This document shows, in pieces, positions 33,675 to 44,614 of a stretch of DNA of 64,000 nucleotides (positions within the stretch are counted from its first letter, which is position 1; every line of letters starts with the position of its first letter). The stretch covers positions 682,001-746,000 of the forward strand of contig NW_026114224.1 of the NCBI RefSeq assembly GCF_018139145.2, read 5' to 3'. The notes under the pieces were generated by a model. That model saw only the letters and a program-made list of their open reading frames with translations. It was not told where the DNA came from and searched no databases. Made by a program: the position numbers and the translations under genes. Source of the stretch: Gymnogyps californianus (lineage: Eukaryota; Chordata; Aves; Accipitriformes; Cathartidae).

Positions 33675-33710
33675 CCAGCTCTCCTCCAGATGAAGATTCT
33701 GATCACAGCT
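33576..33710 (-). CDS. 135-bp exon on the opposite strand, left-arm copy, coiled-coil-like
   Basis: On the minus strand the acceptor TTTCCTCTCAG precedes 33710 and the donor GAG/GTCAGT follows 33576. The 45-codon frame is open and contains SWSPHDLMKTMQEQKEELGL, heptad-like and charged. 135 is a multiple of 3, so the exon is symmetric. The right arm carries it at 49403-49537 with four changes, all in the first 24 bases. Parent gene unknown. Confidence 0.55.
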
Positions 33711-34156
33711 CTGAGAGGAAAGAATGTTGAACAGCAGGCATTAAATGCAGGCGCACTGCGACGGGTTGATGGAGGGAGGAGGTCCGTGCTGTAGAACTTC
33801 CCAAAGATCATCCCTTCAGAGAGAAAGACGCAGGCAACGAGCAAAGGCAGACGCAGACTGACACACAACTCATAGATAGAGATGCATCTAGTTGACATTG
33901 TATACTGCACGGTCATGGTTCAGTCAGCATGACTAAAGGACCCCAGCTCATTGCAAGGAGGAGAAGGACAGCCCCCACCCTGAAGAAGAAAGGATACCCC
34001 TGGACTACCCAGATCACACCAGCATCCCAGCCCCTCCAACACCTCAGTCAAACCCTCCCCTTCTCTGCCATCAGAGATAAGGAACTGCAGCAAGACAGAC
34101 TCCAGGGTCGTCTGGATTAAGAAAAAAGCAGATTGGTGACACCGCCACAGAATTAG

Positions 34157-34176
34157 CAGCGTGTGTGTGTGTGTGT
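34157..34176 (+). repeat. (GT)n microsatellite
   Basis: A short GT run in the left arm. The right arm has the matching (AC)n near 48440, so it predates the duplication. Confidence 0.9.
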
Positions 34177-34390
34177 TAAGTAGCAATTGGTCAAATCACT
34201 TTGGACCTGAATGCCTGAAAGGTGTAAGAACCATGTGTGAAACCATATTCGAGGTGCCCCAGTTTGAATGGGACAGCTCATGCGCACGAATGCAAGAATT
34301 CCTCTTGTGTCAGAAACAGTGTGGCCAGCAGGAATAGGAACTGGTCCTGGATTAGTAGAAGGTGTAAGAAGTAGAAGGTGTAAGTAGTAA

Positions 34391-34670
34391 AGACTGAGGC
34401 AAAGAAGGCATTCAGTACCTCAGCTTTTTCCATGTCCTGTGTAGCCAGGTCCCCTGTCTCATTGACCAATGGGCCCACATTTTCCCTGGTCTGCTTTTTG
34501 TCCCCTGTGTACTTAAGAAGCTCTTCTTGCTATCTTTGACATCTGTGGCCAGATTCAATTCCATTTGGGCTTTAGCTTTCCTGACTTCATCCCTCCATGC
34601 TCGGACAATGTTTCCATGTTTCTCCCAGGATACCTGTCCTTGTTTCCACCCTCTGTAAGCTTCATTTTTC
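34391..34670 (-). mobile_element. CR1 LINE fragment, ORF2 region before the RT domain
   Basis: The minus-strand translation contains [20 protein letters not shown] and [20 protein letters not shown], the linker between endonuclease and RT in CR1 ORF2, with one frame change near 34480. The piece is internal, with no 3' terminus of its own. Confidence 0.8.
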
Positions 34671-35511
34671 ATAGAATCATAGAATCATTTAGGTTGGAAA
34701 AGACCCTTAAGATGATCAAGTCCAACTGTAAACCTAAAACGGTAGTCCTAAACGTAGTAGTCCTAAACGTAGTCCTAAAATGTCCTTAAACCTAAAACGT
34801 CCACCACTAAACCAGGTCCCTAAGCGCCACCTCTACATTTCTTTTAAATACCTCCAGGGATGGTGACTCAACCACTTCCCTGGGCAGCCTGTTCCAGTGC
34901 TTGATAACCCTTTCGGTGAAGAAATTGTTTCTAATATCCAATCTGAACTTCCCCTGGCACAACTTCAGGCCGTTTCCTCTTGTCCTATCACTTCTTACTT
35001 GGGAAAAGAGACTGACACCCACCTCGTTACAACGTCCTTTCAGATAGTTGTAGAGAGTGATGAGGTCTCCCCTCAGCCTCCTTTTCTCCAGGCTAAACAA
35101 CCCCAGTTCCCTCAGCTGCTCCTCATAAGTCTTGTTCACTAGACCCTTCACCAGTTTCGTTGCTCTTCTTTGGACGCGCTCCAGCACCTCAGTGTCTTTC
35201 TTGTAGTGAGGGGCCCAAAACTGAACACAATATTTGAAGCACGGCCTCACCAGTGCCGAGTACAGGGGTACGATAAGTTCCCTAGTCCTGCTGGCCACAC
35301 TATTTCTGATGCAAGCCAGGATGCTATTGGCCTTCTTGGCTACCTGAGCACACTTCTGGTTCATATTCAGCCGTCTGTCGACCAACACCCCCAGGTCCTT
35401 TTCTGCTGGGCAGCTTTCCAGCCACCCTTCTCCAAGTGTGTAGCATTGCACGGGGTTGTTATGACCCAAGGGCAGGATCCAGCACTTAGCCTTGCAGAAT
35501 CTCATACAATT
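34671..35511 (-). mobile_element. CR1 LINE, 5'-truncated copy with its 3' end
   Basis: On the minus strand the last 235 codons of ORF2 are open (35511-34807): [56 protein letters not shown], then stop. The 3' UTR ends with repeated ATTCTATG units at 34671-34690. This is the classic CR1 terminus and a strong sign of a bird or other reptile genome. It abuts the internal CR1 piece, so one element probably inserted into the other. Confidence 0.93.
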
Positions 35512-36953
35512 GGCAAGGAGAAAGTGCAAGAAAAGGATGAAGAGAAACAAAAGGAAATGGATGAGGGGAAGTTGGAGGAAAAGGTGAAGGAGGAGGAGGA
35601 GAAGGAGGAACACAAGAAGGAAGATGAGGATAAGGAGGAGGAAAAAATAAGATGAGGATGAAAAGGAACAGGACGAGGAGGAGGAGAAGAAATATGAGAA
35701 ATAAGCAAGAGGAGGAAGAATAGGAGGTGGAGGAGAAACAGAAGGAAAGAAATAGGCAAAGGAACAGGAATAAGATGAGGAAGAGGAGGAGAAGAAGGGG
35801 AAGGGAAAAAAAGGAGGAAGAGGGACAGGAGGATGAGGGGGAAGAGAAAGAAGAAGAGGAGGAGGAATAAGAGGAAGTAAATTAAGAAAAACAGGAGGAG
35901 AAGAAGGAAGAACAGGAGGAAGAACAGGATGAGGAGGAGGAAGAAAAAGAGGAATATGAGGTAGGAGAAGATGAAGAGGAGGAGGAGGAGGAGGAAGAGG
36001 GTGAAGAACAGGAGAAGGAGGAGAAGGAAGGAGAAGGAGAAGGAAGAGGAGGAAGTAGAAGAAAAGGAGAAGGTGGAAAAAGAACAGAAGGAACAGGAGG
36101 ATGAGGATAAAGAACAGGAGGGTAAACAGAGTAACAGAATAACAGGAAGAGGAGGAAGAAAAACAGAAGGAAATAGGAGGAGGATGAGTTGGAGGAGGAG
36201 GAGAAGGAGGGGTATAAGGAGAAGGATTGTGAAGAACAAAAAGAACAGGAGGAGGATGAACATGCAGAGGATAAATATGCAGAGGCGTATGAGGAGAAGA
36301 AAGAGAAGGAGAACGAAGAAGAGGAAGAAGAGGTGGAGGAAGAACTAGATGAAGACAAAAAGGAGGAGAAAGAAAAAGAACAGGAGGAGGAGGAGGAAGA
36401 ACCATAGGAAGAACAGGATGAAGAACAAGAAGAATGGGAAGAAAAGGGCACGAAGAGGAGGAGTATGAGGAGGAACATAAAAAGGAAAAGCAGGAAGGAC
36501 ATGAGGAGGAGGAGGAAGAACAGGAGGTAGAGGAAGAAGAAATGGAGGAAGAGAATGAACAGGAGGAGGAGAAACCGGAGGAGGAAGACGAGCAGGAAGA
36601 GGAACAAGGGGAAGAGAAACAGGGGAAGAAGGGGAGGAGGAGGAGGAAGAACAGAAAGAACAGGAGGAGGAAGAGGAGGAGGAAGAACATGAGGAAGAGA
36701 GGAAAGCAGAGGAGGTAGAGGAAGAGGAGGAAGAACAGGATAAGGAGGAGGAGGAGAATAAAGAAAAGGATGAGGAGGAATAAAAAAAGGAGAAAAGGAG
36801 GAGGATGAGGAGAAACGAGAACAGGAGGAGGAAGAGGAAGAACAGGAGGAGGAGGAAGAACAGGAGGAGGAGGAGGAGAAGGAAGAGAAGGAGGATGAGG
36901 GAGAAAAGGAGGAGGAAGAAGAGCAGGAGGAGGAGGAGGAGGAGGAGGAGGAG
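35512..36953 (+). repeat. 1.44-kb nearly pure purine (GGA/GAA) tract
   Basis: Almost every base on the plus strand is A or G, built from GAGGAA, GAGGAG and AACAGGAGGA blocks with a few pyrimidines. Glu/Lys-rich plus frames and Ser/Leu/Phe-rich minus frames are translations of it. It begins exactly where the truncated CR1 5' end lies. Confidence 0.95.
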
Positions 36954-38349
36954 ACACCTCCAAATTCACTCTAGAGTGTCAGCATATCAAAATTCTTGGC
37001 TGGAGCACCTGCTACATACGTTTGTCCATGGGGATTCACTAAATCCAAGCCTGCTGGTGAAGCCATTACCCACAGGAGTCATTCCATGTCGTGGCCATCA
37101 CTCCTCTCAGGAACAGATGGGAAAGCTGTGGATGACAAAGGCTGTCAGGACGTGCTCCAGAAACAGAAGACCAGTACAAGAAGATCCCCATCACCTAATC
37201 GCATAGAAATAATTCTAGCTCAATGAAGTGATTATTGAAAATAAAACACACAGAACAGCATCCGCCATCAAAACTCTTCCAGTGGTAGTTTTAACTGCTG
37301 CAGAGCTGCAGGCTGATGACCTTACCATCACCGTCACAGGACCCCAAACGAAATAATAACTGGCAAACAGTAAGTCTACCCATAGCCCCTATCTATCTAG
37401 CCTTTAAAGGCAGAATAGCTCAGCCTACAGCTCTGGAGGTACAGACCAGCCTATACTTATATCTTGTGTCTACCTACTCAATGATCTGTCCAGAAAGTCA
37501 AATCATAATTACCTTTGAAAGAGGACAGAATTCAGCGGGGAAGGGGGGAGAAAGGAAGACATTGCTGGAAAAAAACAAAAAATGTAATCATGAAATTAAA
37601 AAAGGAAGGAGTCAAGTTATCTCAAAGACCAGCTCAGCCCAGCTCGCTTTTGCTGGCAAAAAGCTACACAGCTTGGAGGTCAAAAATCTGACTTTGGTGC
37701 TGGGATGCACACAAAGTCTGAGTTAAGATGTGAAACAGCAGAAAAACCTTGACAGGGCTCCTTTCTACTGTCCTCCTACCCATGTGCATGCTGTGACTTC
37801 ATTTCCCTGAAGTCCTCCTAGACTAACAGGGACATGGCACCTGTCCAGTCCATGTGCATGAGGAGAAACAGTTTTTGCTGTGAAGGGGGTAGAAGATAAC
37901 TGCATCTGCAGACGCAAAGGGGCAGCCACACCTCAGCTTTGGAGATGCCCAAAGCTGCCCTGAGCCCCAGAAGCCCCTGGTACCCCAGTGTTTCCTTGGC
38001 CCTCAAGACCTGCAGGGCCTGCCAGCACTGGGGAGCCCCAGGGACAGAAGCGAAGGACAGTGGTCAGCCCCCCTGGGGAGAGTGAAAGGGCTCTGTCCTT
38101 CCTTCTGGCCACAGGAAGATTCCCTGGGCCATGCCAGGACAGGGCGTCTCTCCTCCTCATCGCCTCAGGGAAGGTGAGGCCTGAGGAAGGCCCTAGGTGC
38201 TGGGCTCAGCACAGGCCCTGTAAGCCGGGGCAGAGCCCTGTCTCCTGCCAGGTGCCACCCTTGCCGATGCGAGCGGCTCCCGTCATGCAGCTCCTCCTGC
38301 CCAGGGCTGTGGCTGGCAGCACAGACAGACCCGCATTTTGGCAAAGACT
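36954..38349. other. Non-coding stretch, no gene seen
   Basis: Mixed sequence without a recognised repeat or a convincing exon. GC content rises toward the CpG island on the right. Confidence 0.5.
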
Positions 38350-39080
38350 TGCTGCTCCAGAGCAAATCCAGGGAAGCTCCCCTCCTGGCAGCTCCCCTCC
38401 TCTCCCCTCCTCTCCCCTCCCCTGCCCTGCCCTGCTTCCCTTCCCTCCCTCCCTGAGCAGGCCCAGACCCCATGAGTGGACCGAGGGGCGGCAGAGCTGT
38501 GCACACACCTTGCGCTGCTGAGAGAACAGCTCCAGGTGAAATGGCCCTTCTTGAAGGCCGTCTCTCTGCAGGCCCAGTGTCCCAGCCGGCTGAGGAGCGA
38601 GCTGCGGTGGGGGGGGGGCGGGCAGCGGGCGCAGGGCAGTTCTGTGAGGAGAGGCCTGGGCTGCCTGTGCCGGCCTGGCAACAGCCGTGCCATTGGCCAC
38701 GGCTGAGCCAATCAGCAGAGCCAGAGGTGGCCTGTCAGTCACAGCTGACCTGGGGCGGGGCCAGAGGGACTAGAGGCCGAGCAGCCTGTGGAGAAAGAGG
38801 TGAGAGGTGGGGGGGGCAGCTGGGGCGAGGGGGTGCTAGGGCCGGGGCCGGGGCCGGGGCCGGGGCCGGGCCGGGGCCGGGGCGGGGCCGGGGCCAGGGC
38901 CAGGGCCAGGGCCAGGGCCAGGGCCGCCGCAGGAGCAGGAATCTCCCAGTGTGGGTGGGCGGGCCTGGGAGGAGGGACCTGGAGACCTTATCACCCACAG
39001 GCCCTGCTGTGGCCCAGTTCACCAGCCCTGGGCCTGTGTGCTCAGCCCCAGGGACAACCCCACAACCAGGGTAAGAGTGG
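38350..39080 (+). promoter_or_regulatory. CpG island with CCAAT boxes and GGGGCC repeats, possible promoter
   Basis: GC-rich, CpG-bearing sequence with an inverted CCAAT box (ATTGG, 38692-38696), a direct CCAAT (38708-38712) and a donor-like AGAG/GTGAGA at 38799/38800, which could end a non-coding first exon on the plus strand. No TATA box. No downstream exon was identified, so the gene it might serve is unknown. Confidence 0.4.
38839..38930 (+). repeat. GGGGCC hexanucleotide repeat passing into AGGGCC repeat
   Basis: About eight GGGGCC-type units with small interruptions run to about 38893, followed by about six AGGGCC units. They lie about 40 bases after the donor-like site, in the same relative position as a first-intron repeat. 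The strand can form G-quadruplexes. Confidence 0.9.
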
Positions 39081-39554
39081 TTCCTGCTGCTGCCTCGAGG
39101 GTCGCCAGCCCGAGCCCTGACAGCTGGAGGTCGATGTTTCATGTCTGCAGGCCAGGGGAAGGTAGAGTGGCCTTCTCGGCCCCAAGGTCTGATACATGCC
39201 TTTCCTCCCACCCAAGCTGTGCTGCTGGCTTTTGGGAAATGGGGGTACAGAGGGTGGATGGTTTTACCAGAGCCGGGAAGTTCCAGTCAACCTGTCAGGG
39301 ATTTTTTTCTTCCTGGTTCTTGCTGTAACAAGTTTTTTTTTAAAAAATGTGTATTTTTTCCAAGGAAGCTTCACCAAGGGAAGTGCAGCGTTTAGCTCTG
39401 ATTGCTCCTTGTGTGGATTGTATCTGTCCTCAGCCAGGCACACAATAGCTTTCAGAGGAGGGATGTGACTATTCAGGGTGAAGTGAGCAATCGGGGTCCC
39501 AAGCCTGTTTTGTTTAAGGCAGTCAGGTGAAAATGTTAGAGCTGTCTGCGTTGC
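39081..39554. other. Non-coding stretch, no gene seen
   Basis: No recognised element; it leads directly into an LTR. Confidence 0.5.
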
Positions 39555-40076
39555 TGTCCTGGTTTCGGCTGGGACAGAGTTAACTCTCAGTAGCTGGTAC
39601 AGTGCTGTGTTTTGGATTTAGTGTGAGAATAATGTTGATAACACGCTGATGTTTTAGTTGTTGCTAAGTCGCGCTTATCCTAAGCCAAGGATTTTTCAGT
39701 TTCCCGTTCTCTGCCAGCAAGCAGGTGTGCAAGAAGCTGGGAGGGAGCATGGCCAGGACAGCTGACCCAAACTGGCCAAAGGGATATTCCATACCATGGA
39801 ATGTCATGCTCAGTATATAAACGAGGGGGAGTTGACTGGGAGGGGCAGATCGCTGCTCTGGCATCAGTCAGCGGGTGGTGAGCAATTGCATTGTACATCA
39901 CTGGTTTTTTCCCTTTTTTTTCTCCCTCTTGTTTTTTTGTTATATTCCTTTTCATTACTATTATTATTATTATATTTCATTATTATTATTGTTAGTATTA
40001 TATTTTACTTTAGTTATTAAACTTTTCTTATCTCAACCCACGAGTTCTACCTTCTTTCCCAATTCTCCTCCCCATC
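39555..40076 (+). mobile_element. LTR, sense plus, truncated at its 3' end and joined to a tRNA copy
   Basis: It begins TGTCCTGGTTTCGGCTGGGA, has a TATA box in AGTATATAAACG (near 39815), a T/ATT-rich stretch and TTATTAAAC. It aligns with the complete LTR at 55847-56444 but stops at CTCCTCCCCATC, about 75-85 bases short of that copy's end. No internal retroviral sequence. No clear target-site duplication. Confidence 0.85.
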
Positions 40077-40142
40077 TGGTAGCAGAGGATGGTTTTGATC
40101 CATCAACCTCTGGGTTATGGGCCCAGCACACTTCTGCTGCGC
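40077..40142 (-). pseudogene. Retro-copied initiator-Met tRNA, CCA end included, lacking the first 9 bases
   Basis: Read on the minus strand from 40142, the 66 bases match positions 10-72 plus CCA of vertebrate initiator tRNA-Met as I know it, with four differences. All four are CG to TG or CA changes. The anticodon region CCCATAACCCAG is intact. The acceptor 5' strand is absent, so it cannot fold into a tRNA. Nuclear tRNA genes do not encode CCA, so the source was a mature tRNA copied by reverse transcriptase. The CCA end abuts the LTR. Confidence 0.85.
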
Positions 40143-42234
40143 TAGCAATTACTAACAATAATCACACTGACATTTTTTGTATTGGTTGCGAGACCAAAGT
40201 TCCCATGAGAGACAAGGATCAGGAGGACGTGGTCATCTTGTTGATTTCCTTGAAACGGAGGAATTTTACAAGCAGTGGAGATGTGAATGAAGGTCAAAAC
40301 CAGTGGCTGGAGATGAGGAACAGACAATGCAGAGAGACCAGAAGAGGTGAGAGGAGCACAGTACGCTGGGAGAGCATCTCTGTATCCTCATTGACGGGAG
40401 ATGCCAGAGCAGATTCAGAATATGGTTCCTTAAGACAATTTAGCGGCCTATAGCAGAGTGGCCAGGAGGAGTCTGCTGGGGAACAGCTTGAGAAGCCAGG
40501 GGGTGTGCAATACTGGAGTCAGCCCAATGGCAGGAGAGAGATTGTTCAGTCCTTTGGGTTGGGCTCAAAATCTGAAGCCTGAGGTGTAACGTCCTGTACT
40601 GGATTTTGGTAGTTAGCATTGATCATCCAGCTGATCAAAACCAGACCCTCTCTCCAGCTGTTGGTGGCAGCTGGAAAACAGAGGTTCAGAAGACCTTGCT
40701 TTTTAAAACCTAACCCAGACCAGAAGGCTTGTCATGGTACCTGTGTTGTCTTTAACTGCAGTTTTCACATCTTTGAGAGAACAGGCATTTGGCTGCCAGT
40801 TTGTAGTACTGTTTTGCAGATTAAACGTACTTTGTAAGCATGAAGGAGAACTGGACATGGACAAGCAAACGCTTCAGGCAACTGCAAAGTAGAGATGGGG
40901 GCAGTCTGTAATATTTCTGTCAGGATCAAAAGCTTCAGGATGCTTCCATTCAAAGAGCCAGGTCTGTTGGAAGCTCCGATCTCCAAAATTCCAAACCCTG
41001 TGTGTTAAACAGTGATCAGCCCTGATGTTTCTTTCTGCTACTCTCTAACACAGTTTCTCTGGGCTTTTTCTTTGGTTGGTTTTTAATCTCTGGTACACGA
41101 GAACAGTGACACAGAAATGGGCAGTGTCACTTAGAATGAGGAACAGTGATGTGGGTACAGCTGTAGCGTGACAGTTTTCATGGCCTTGAGCAGCACAGCA
41201 AGGATTTTCAGGCAGCAAGACCAGCTGCCAGGGGTGTGTGAACAGCTCCTCCCGAGCATGGAGATGGGCATGGGAGAAGACAGTGCTGTTCCTGTTGGTG
41301 TGTAGCAGGTGACAGTCAGTGGAAGCTGCTCTCAGGACATGTAATTAGGAGCTGTCGTCGTGGTACTCAGTGGGAAATAACATGAGGGAGGGGACTAAGT
41401 CATGAAAGGCTGTATTAACTGTATGTGTGAAGCGATGGAAACAACTTCAGGGTGTTAAAGAGACTGTTAGTTGTGATTAAGGCAGTGAGTGAGATGATAC
41501 TTGTAGGAGCTTTCTGAGTGGGTCAGAATGGGGCAAGACTGCATGTAAGGACAGTAAAGGCTGTGGCAGTAGTTGAACCAATCAGAACTCAAACAGGAGA
41601 TGATTTGGACAATATCTAATGAAGTCAGCGTCTTGTACATGTTGCGCAGACTGCATAAGGGCTGATTGCTGGCGAGGAAGGGAATGTGAGAGGAGTGTTG
41701 GAGTGCCAAGGAATGGGGGCGGATATGATCACAGACTCATTTCTCAGTTTTTTATGGGCTGGCTGTATACCCCAGTGTATCCCAGCTGAAACCAGGACAC
41801 CCATGTAACTCATCTTGCATTCAGAAAGAAGTGCCATCCTTTTGGTGAAAAGAGGAAAAAAAAAAAAAAGGTAGTCTGTGGCAGAGCTAGAACTTGGAGT
41901 GAGATTACCATGCTTAGTCTTACCATTCTAGAGTATTAAAAACATTTCCTTGGAACACTTTCCCAAAATAACAAGACCTGACTTTCTGAAATAATTGAGA
42001 TGCAGCTCCGAGGAAAACAGCTAAGCCAGATTAGAGAGTCTTGCCTGCTGTTAGTCACTAAGGCTGATGACAGGTCACCCAGCAGTTTTGGAAAGGACAG
42101 AACAAGATAGATACATACGCTTCTCTGTGTTGATCGTAATTTCTGGAACGTGTCTTGCATAAGTTGGTCTTCAGGTTTTGCAGGTTGTAGGTTTGGCAGG
42201 ATCTATTGTGTCATTAACATGACGGTAATAACAA
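40143..42234. other. Non-coding stretch, no gene seen
   Basis: Mixed sequence; the short open frames have no support. No recognised repeat apart from simple A runs near 41858. Confidence 0.5.
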
Positions 42235-42678
42235 AACCCAGTGGGATGGAGTTCAAAAAGAAGAAAAAAAAACAACAGAGAGAGGAAAATAAAACCCAAG
42301 AAAAACAAGCAAGGCAAATGAAAACAATTGCTCACCACCAACTGACCGATGGTCAGCCTGTACCTGAGCAGTGGCCCCCCTGCCAACCTCATCCCCAGTT
42401 TTATTGCTGAGCGCAACATCATATGGTATGGAATATCCCTTTGGTCAGTTGGGGTCAGCTGTCCCAACTGTGTCCCCTCCCAACTTTCTGTGCACCTCGA
42501 ACCTACTCGCTGGCAGGGCAGTGTGAGGAGCAGAAAAGGCCTTGACGCTGTGTAAGCACTGCTCAGCAGTAACTAAACCATCAGTGTGTTATCAACACTA
42601 TTTTCAGCACAAATCCAAAACATAACCGCATACAAACTACTATAAAGAAATTTAACTATCCCAGGCACAACTAGTACA
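42235..42678 (-). mobile_element. Diverged LTR, minus sense, related to those at 39555 and 55847
   Basis: On the minus strand it starts TGTACTAGTTGTGCCTGGGA (42678) and shows the same ordered landmarks: GTTGATAACACACTGATG, GGACAGCTGACCCCAACTGA, AAAGGGATATTCCATACCAT, GGTGGTGAGCAATTG. The TATA region is altered and the 3' end is missing or eroded near 42235. It represents an older subfamily. Confidence 0.8.
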
Positions 42679-43790
42679 GTAAGGCATTTTGGATTTCACA
42701 TAATTTGCAAGAGTGCTTGAACAGTTTAATGTTTTGTTGAGGTACGGTAGTTATAAAATCAGAAGAAAGTGAAGACAAAGAAGATGAAGATGGCAAAAGT
42801 ACTCAAAAGCATTATAACATTTGACAGCAGAAAAATGTCATTTACAGTTTATATGAACAGTTTTCCTTCAATCTACTGTTCTTTTGAAAGATTTACAGAT
42901 GATGTTTTGCTATTTCCATATCAGAATTTAGTGATTTTAACATAAAGCTCTCCACTGAAATATAAAAAAAATGACCGATGTATCCTGGAAAGAAGTGTAA
43001 CTACATAGACTGGATTGTTTTACTCTTGTAGTTTACAGTTCTCCTTAAAACACAGGTGTGTGTTTTTTCACTTGTGCTGTGCAGTGATTAAAAAAAACCA
43101 AACCAAACACAAAAAACCACCCCTGAAACTTCCTCTGAAGTTAGAGGTGGGTGAGACATATCACATTTTCTGCTTCTTCTGCTATCCTGCTTTATCTTAA
43201 ACTTGTTTGTATCACTGTCATAAATTCCTTGCTTACTCTAGAGCCAAGACAATGTAAGATATTTTTTTGGGGCCAGTCTTCTCCTGTCAGACAGAGATAT
43301 CCATGTAGACATGCTCGGTCACAGAGGCAAAAGGACTAACAGGTGGGTGCGTGGTTAGTGATGGTTCTCCCTTATCAACAGTGCTGTCAGTCACATCAGG
43401 GAATAATGGTTTGGAGGGTTTCAGATTGGTGGTAATTACAGAATAATTATATGATTCTTACCTTGGTAGTCTGAGGGTATGAGAAGAACAAAGATTTGGG
43501 GAGGAGAGGATAATTTCAATTAGCTGTAAGATTTTTTTACAACACAGCTTTTGTGGGTCAGTGACAGGGATCAATCCTCCTGGCGTTGATGCTAATCAAC
43601 ATGGTTTCTCCCACAGGTGCCCACCACCCGGAGTGATGCCCCGTCTCCCCGTCCTCTCGGTGGCCATCCCCAGGCTAGCTCAGCCACCCGCGGGGTGGGC
43701 AGGAGCGGCATTAAGCCCCTCACCCCCGCTCCCACTGCACAAATGACTGCAGGCAGAGAGAGGTGCTGCAAAGTGAACACCCAAGTCTTT
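42679..43790. other. Non-coding stretch, no gene seen
   Basis: AT-rich sequence with no recognised repeat or exon; GC content rises after 43600. Confidence 0.5.
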
Positions 43791-43907
43791 TAATGACTTA
43801 AACAGGGATCTGGGAGAGGGCTGGGGCTGGAGCAGGTGGGTGCAGGTCTCTGCCTCCGGATCTCCTCTGTGCGTGGGTGCTACGAGGGATGGTGCTGGAC
43901 CGGTGGG

Positions 43908-44369
43908 TTATGGGTAGCCATACTCGTTGGCTATCCCCATGTCAGTCTCCCTCTGCACAAAAAACTGCAGCTGGCCCAGTGACATCTGCAGGGCTGCCCG
44001 CTCCCGCTCCTCCTGAGCCAGCTTCTTCATGCGCTCCCGGTTGGGCCGCTGCTCGGGTGTGTTGGGCACCGAGTCCTCCTGCTCCTCCAGTGGGGTGGGC
44101 ACAGCCGTGAGGTCCTGCCAGGGCCCAAGGGATAGCATGGAGTCGGCAGGAGGGCGCGGCAGCTGCAGCGGTATGCGCAGCTGCTGCGGCAGCCCCTCCT
44201 GTGGCATTTGGCGCCCCATGGGCAACAGGCGCAGCCAGCTCAGCTGCTTCGGTTTGACAGCTGCCCCAGTGCGTGCCTTGCTGCTCGATGCCGCTGCCGG
44301 TGCTGTCTCCTTCTTGCCATCAGCCAGGGGCTTGGAGGCAGCCAGCCCTGCGCTGGGTCTCGGGGCCAC
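43908..44369 (-). pseudogene. C-terminal part of an unrecognised protein gene
   Basis: The minus-strand frame ends with TAA at 43908. The last 50 residues look like real protein: NTPEQRPNRERMKKLAQEER, then a helical, Gln/Leu-rich segment ending in MGIANEYGYP. Upstream it is Ala/Pro/Lys-rich. A second frame (44614-44240) carries ADLRAHLLNSIRSFHLLGQR and appears to lead into it, but in a different frame, with the shift near 44375. With the pieces at 45.4-47.7 kb it may form one damaged gene. Family unknown. Confidence 0.45.
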
Positions 44370-44614
44370 CAGCAGGGCTTGGGGACCCTGGGGGGCATGC
44401 TGCGGCCGGCTTGGGGCTCCAGATCAGGCAGTTGGCGCACCGACCCCACTGCCTTCACTCTTTGCCCCAGCAGGTGGAAGCTCCGGATGGAGTTCAGCAA
44501 GTGCGCCCTCAGGTCGGCGCGCTGCGTGCTCTGCGCCGGGGGGGGGATGCTGTTCCTGGGGATGCTGGTACCAGTCTGAGGTGGGGGTGCTCGTGGTGGG
44601 GCCGTCAGTAGCAA
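44240..44614 (-). pseudogene. Upstream part of the same unrecognised gene, other frame
   Basis: The frame contains ADLRAHLLNSIRSFHLLGQR and VRQLPDLEPQAGRSMPPRVP, helical and protein-like. The composition turns unnatural after about 44380, where the next frame takes over. Either a 1-bp indel or an unrecognised short intron separates them. Confidence 0.35.

Larger units (their letters stand above)
32692..34310 (+). repeat. Left arm of an inverted duplication
   Basis: This segment is the reverse complement of 48292-50428. Matching starts at GCTGCCTT near 32692 and runs to GAATTCCTCTTGT near 34310. Relative to the right arm it lacks about 450 bp (right-arm 48777-49228). Identity is high: exon 2 differs by 1 of 107 bases and the 135-bp exon by 4 of 135. 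The spacer between the arms is about 14 kb. Confidence 0.9.

Noticed and set aside
34312..34345. Short CR1-like phrase (AACAGTGTGGCCAGCAGG) in plus orientation
   Set aside because: Too short to call as an element; possibly a breakpoint scrap at the end of the left arm.
35502..36718. Glu/Lys-rich plus frames that look like acidic nuclear proteins
   Set aside because: Low-complexity GGA/GAA repeat with no start context, introns or domain.
34807..36969. A single 720-codon minus frame
   Set aside because: The first two thirds translate the purine tract; only the last 235 codons are coding-derived (CR1).
40077..40142. Functional tRNA-Met gene
   Set aside because: The first nine bases are missing, so no acceptor stem can form, and CCA is encoded.
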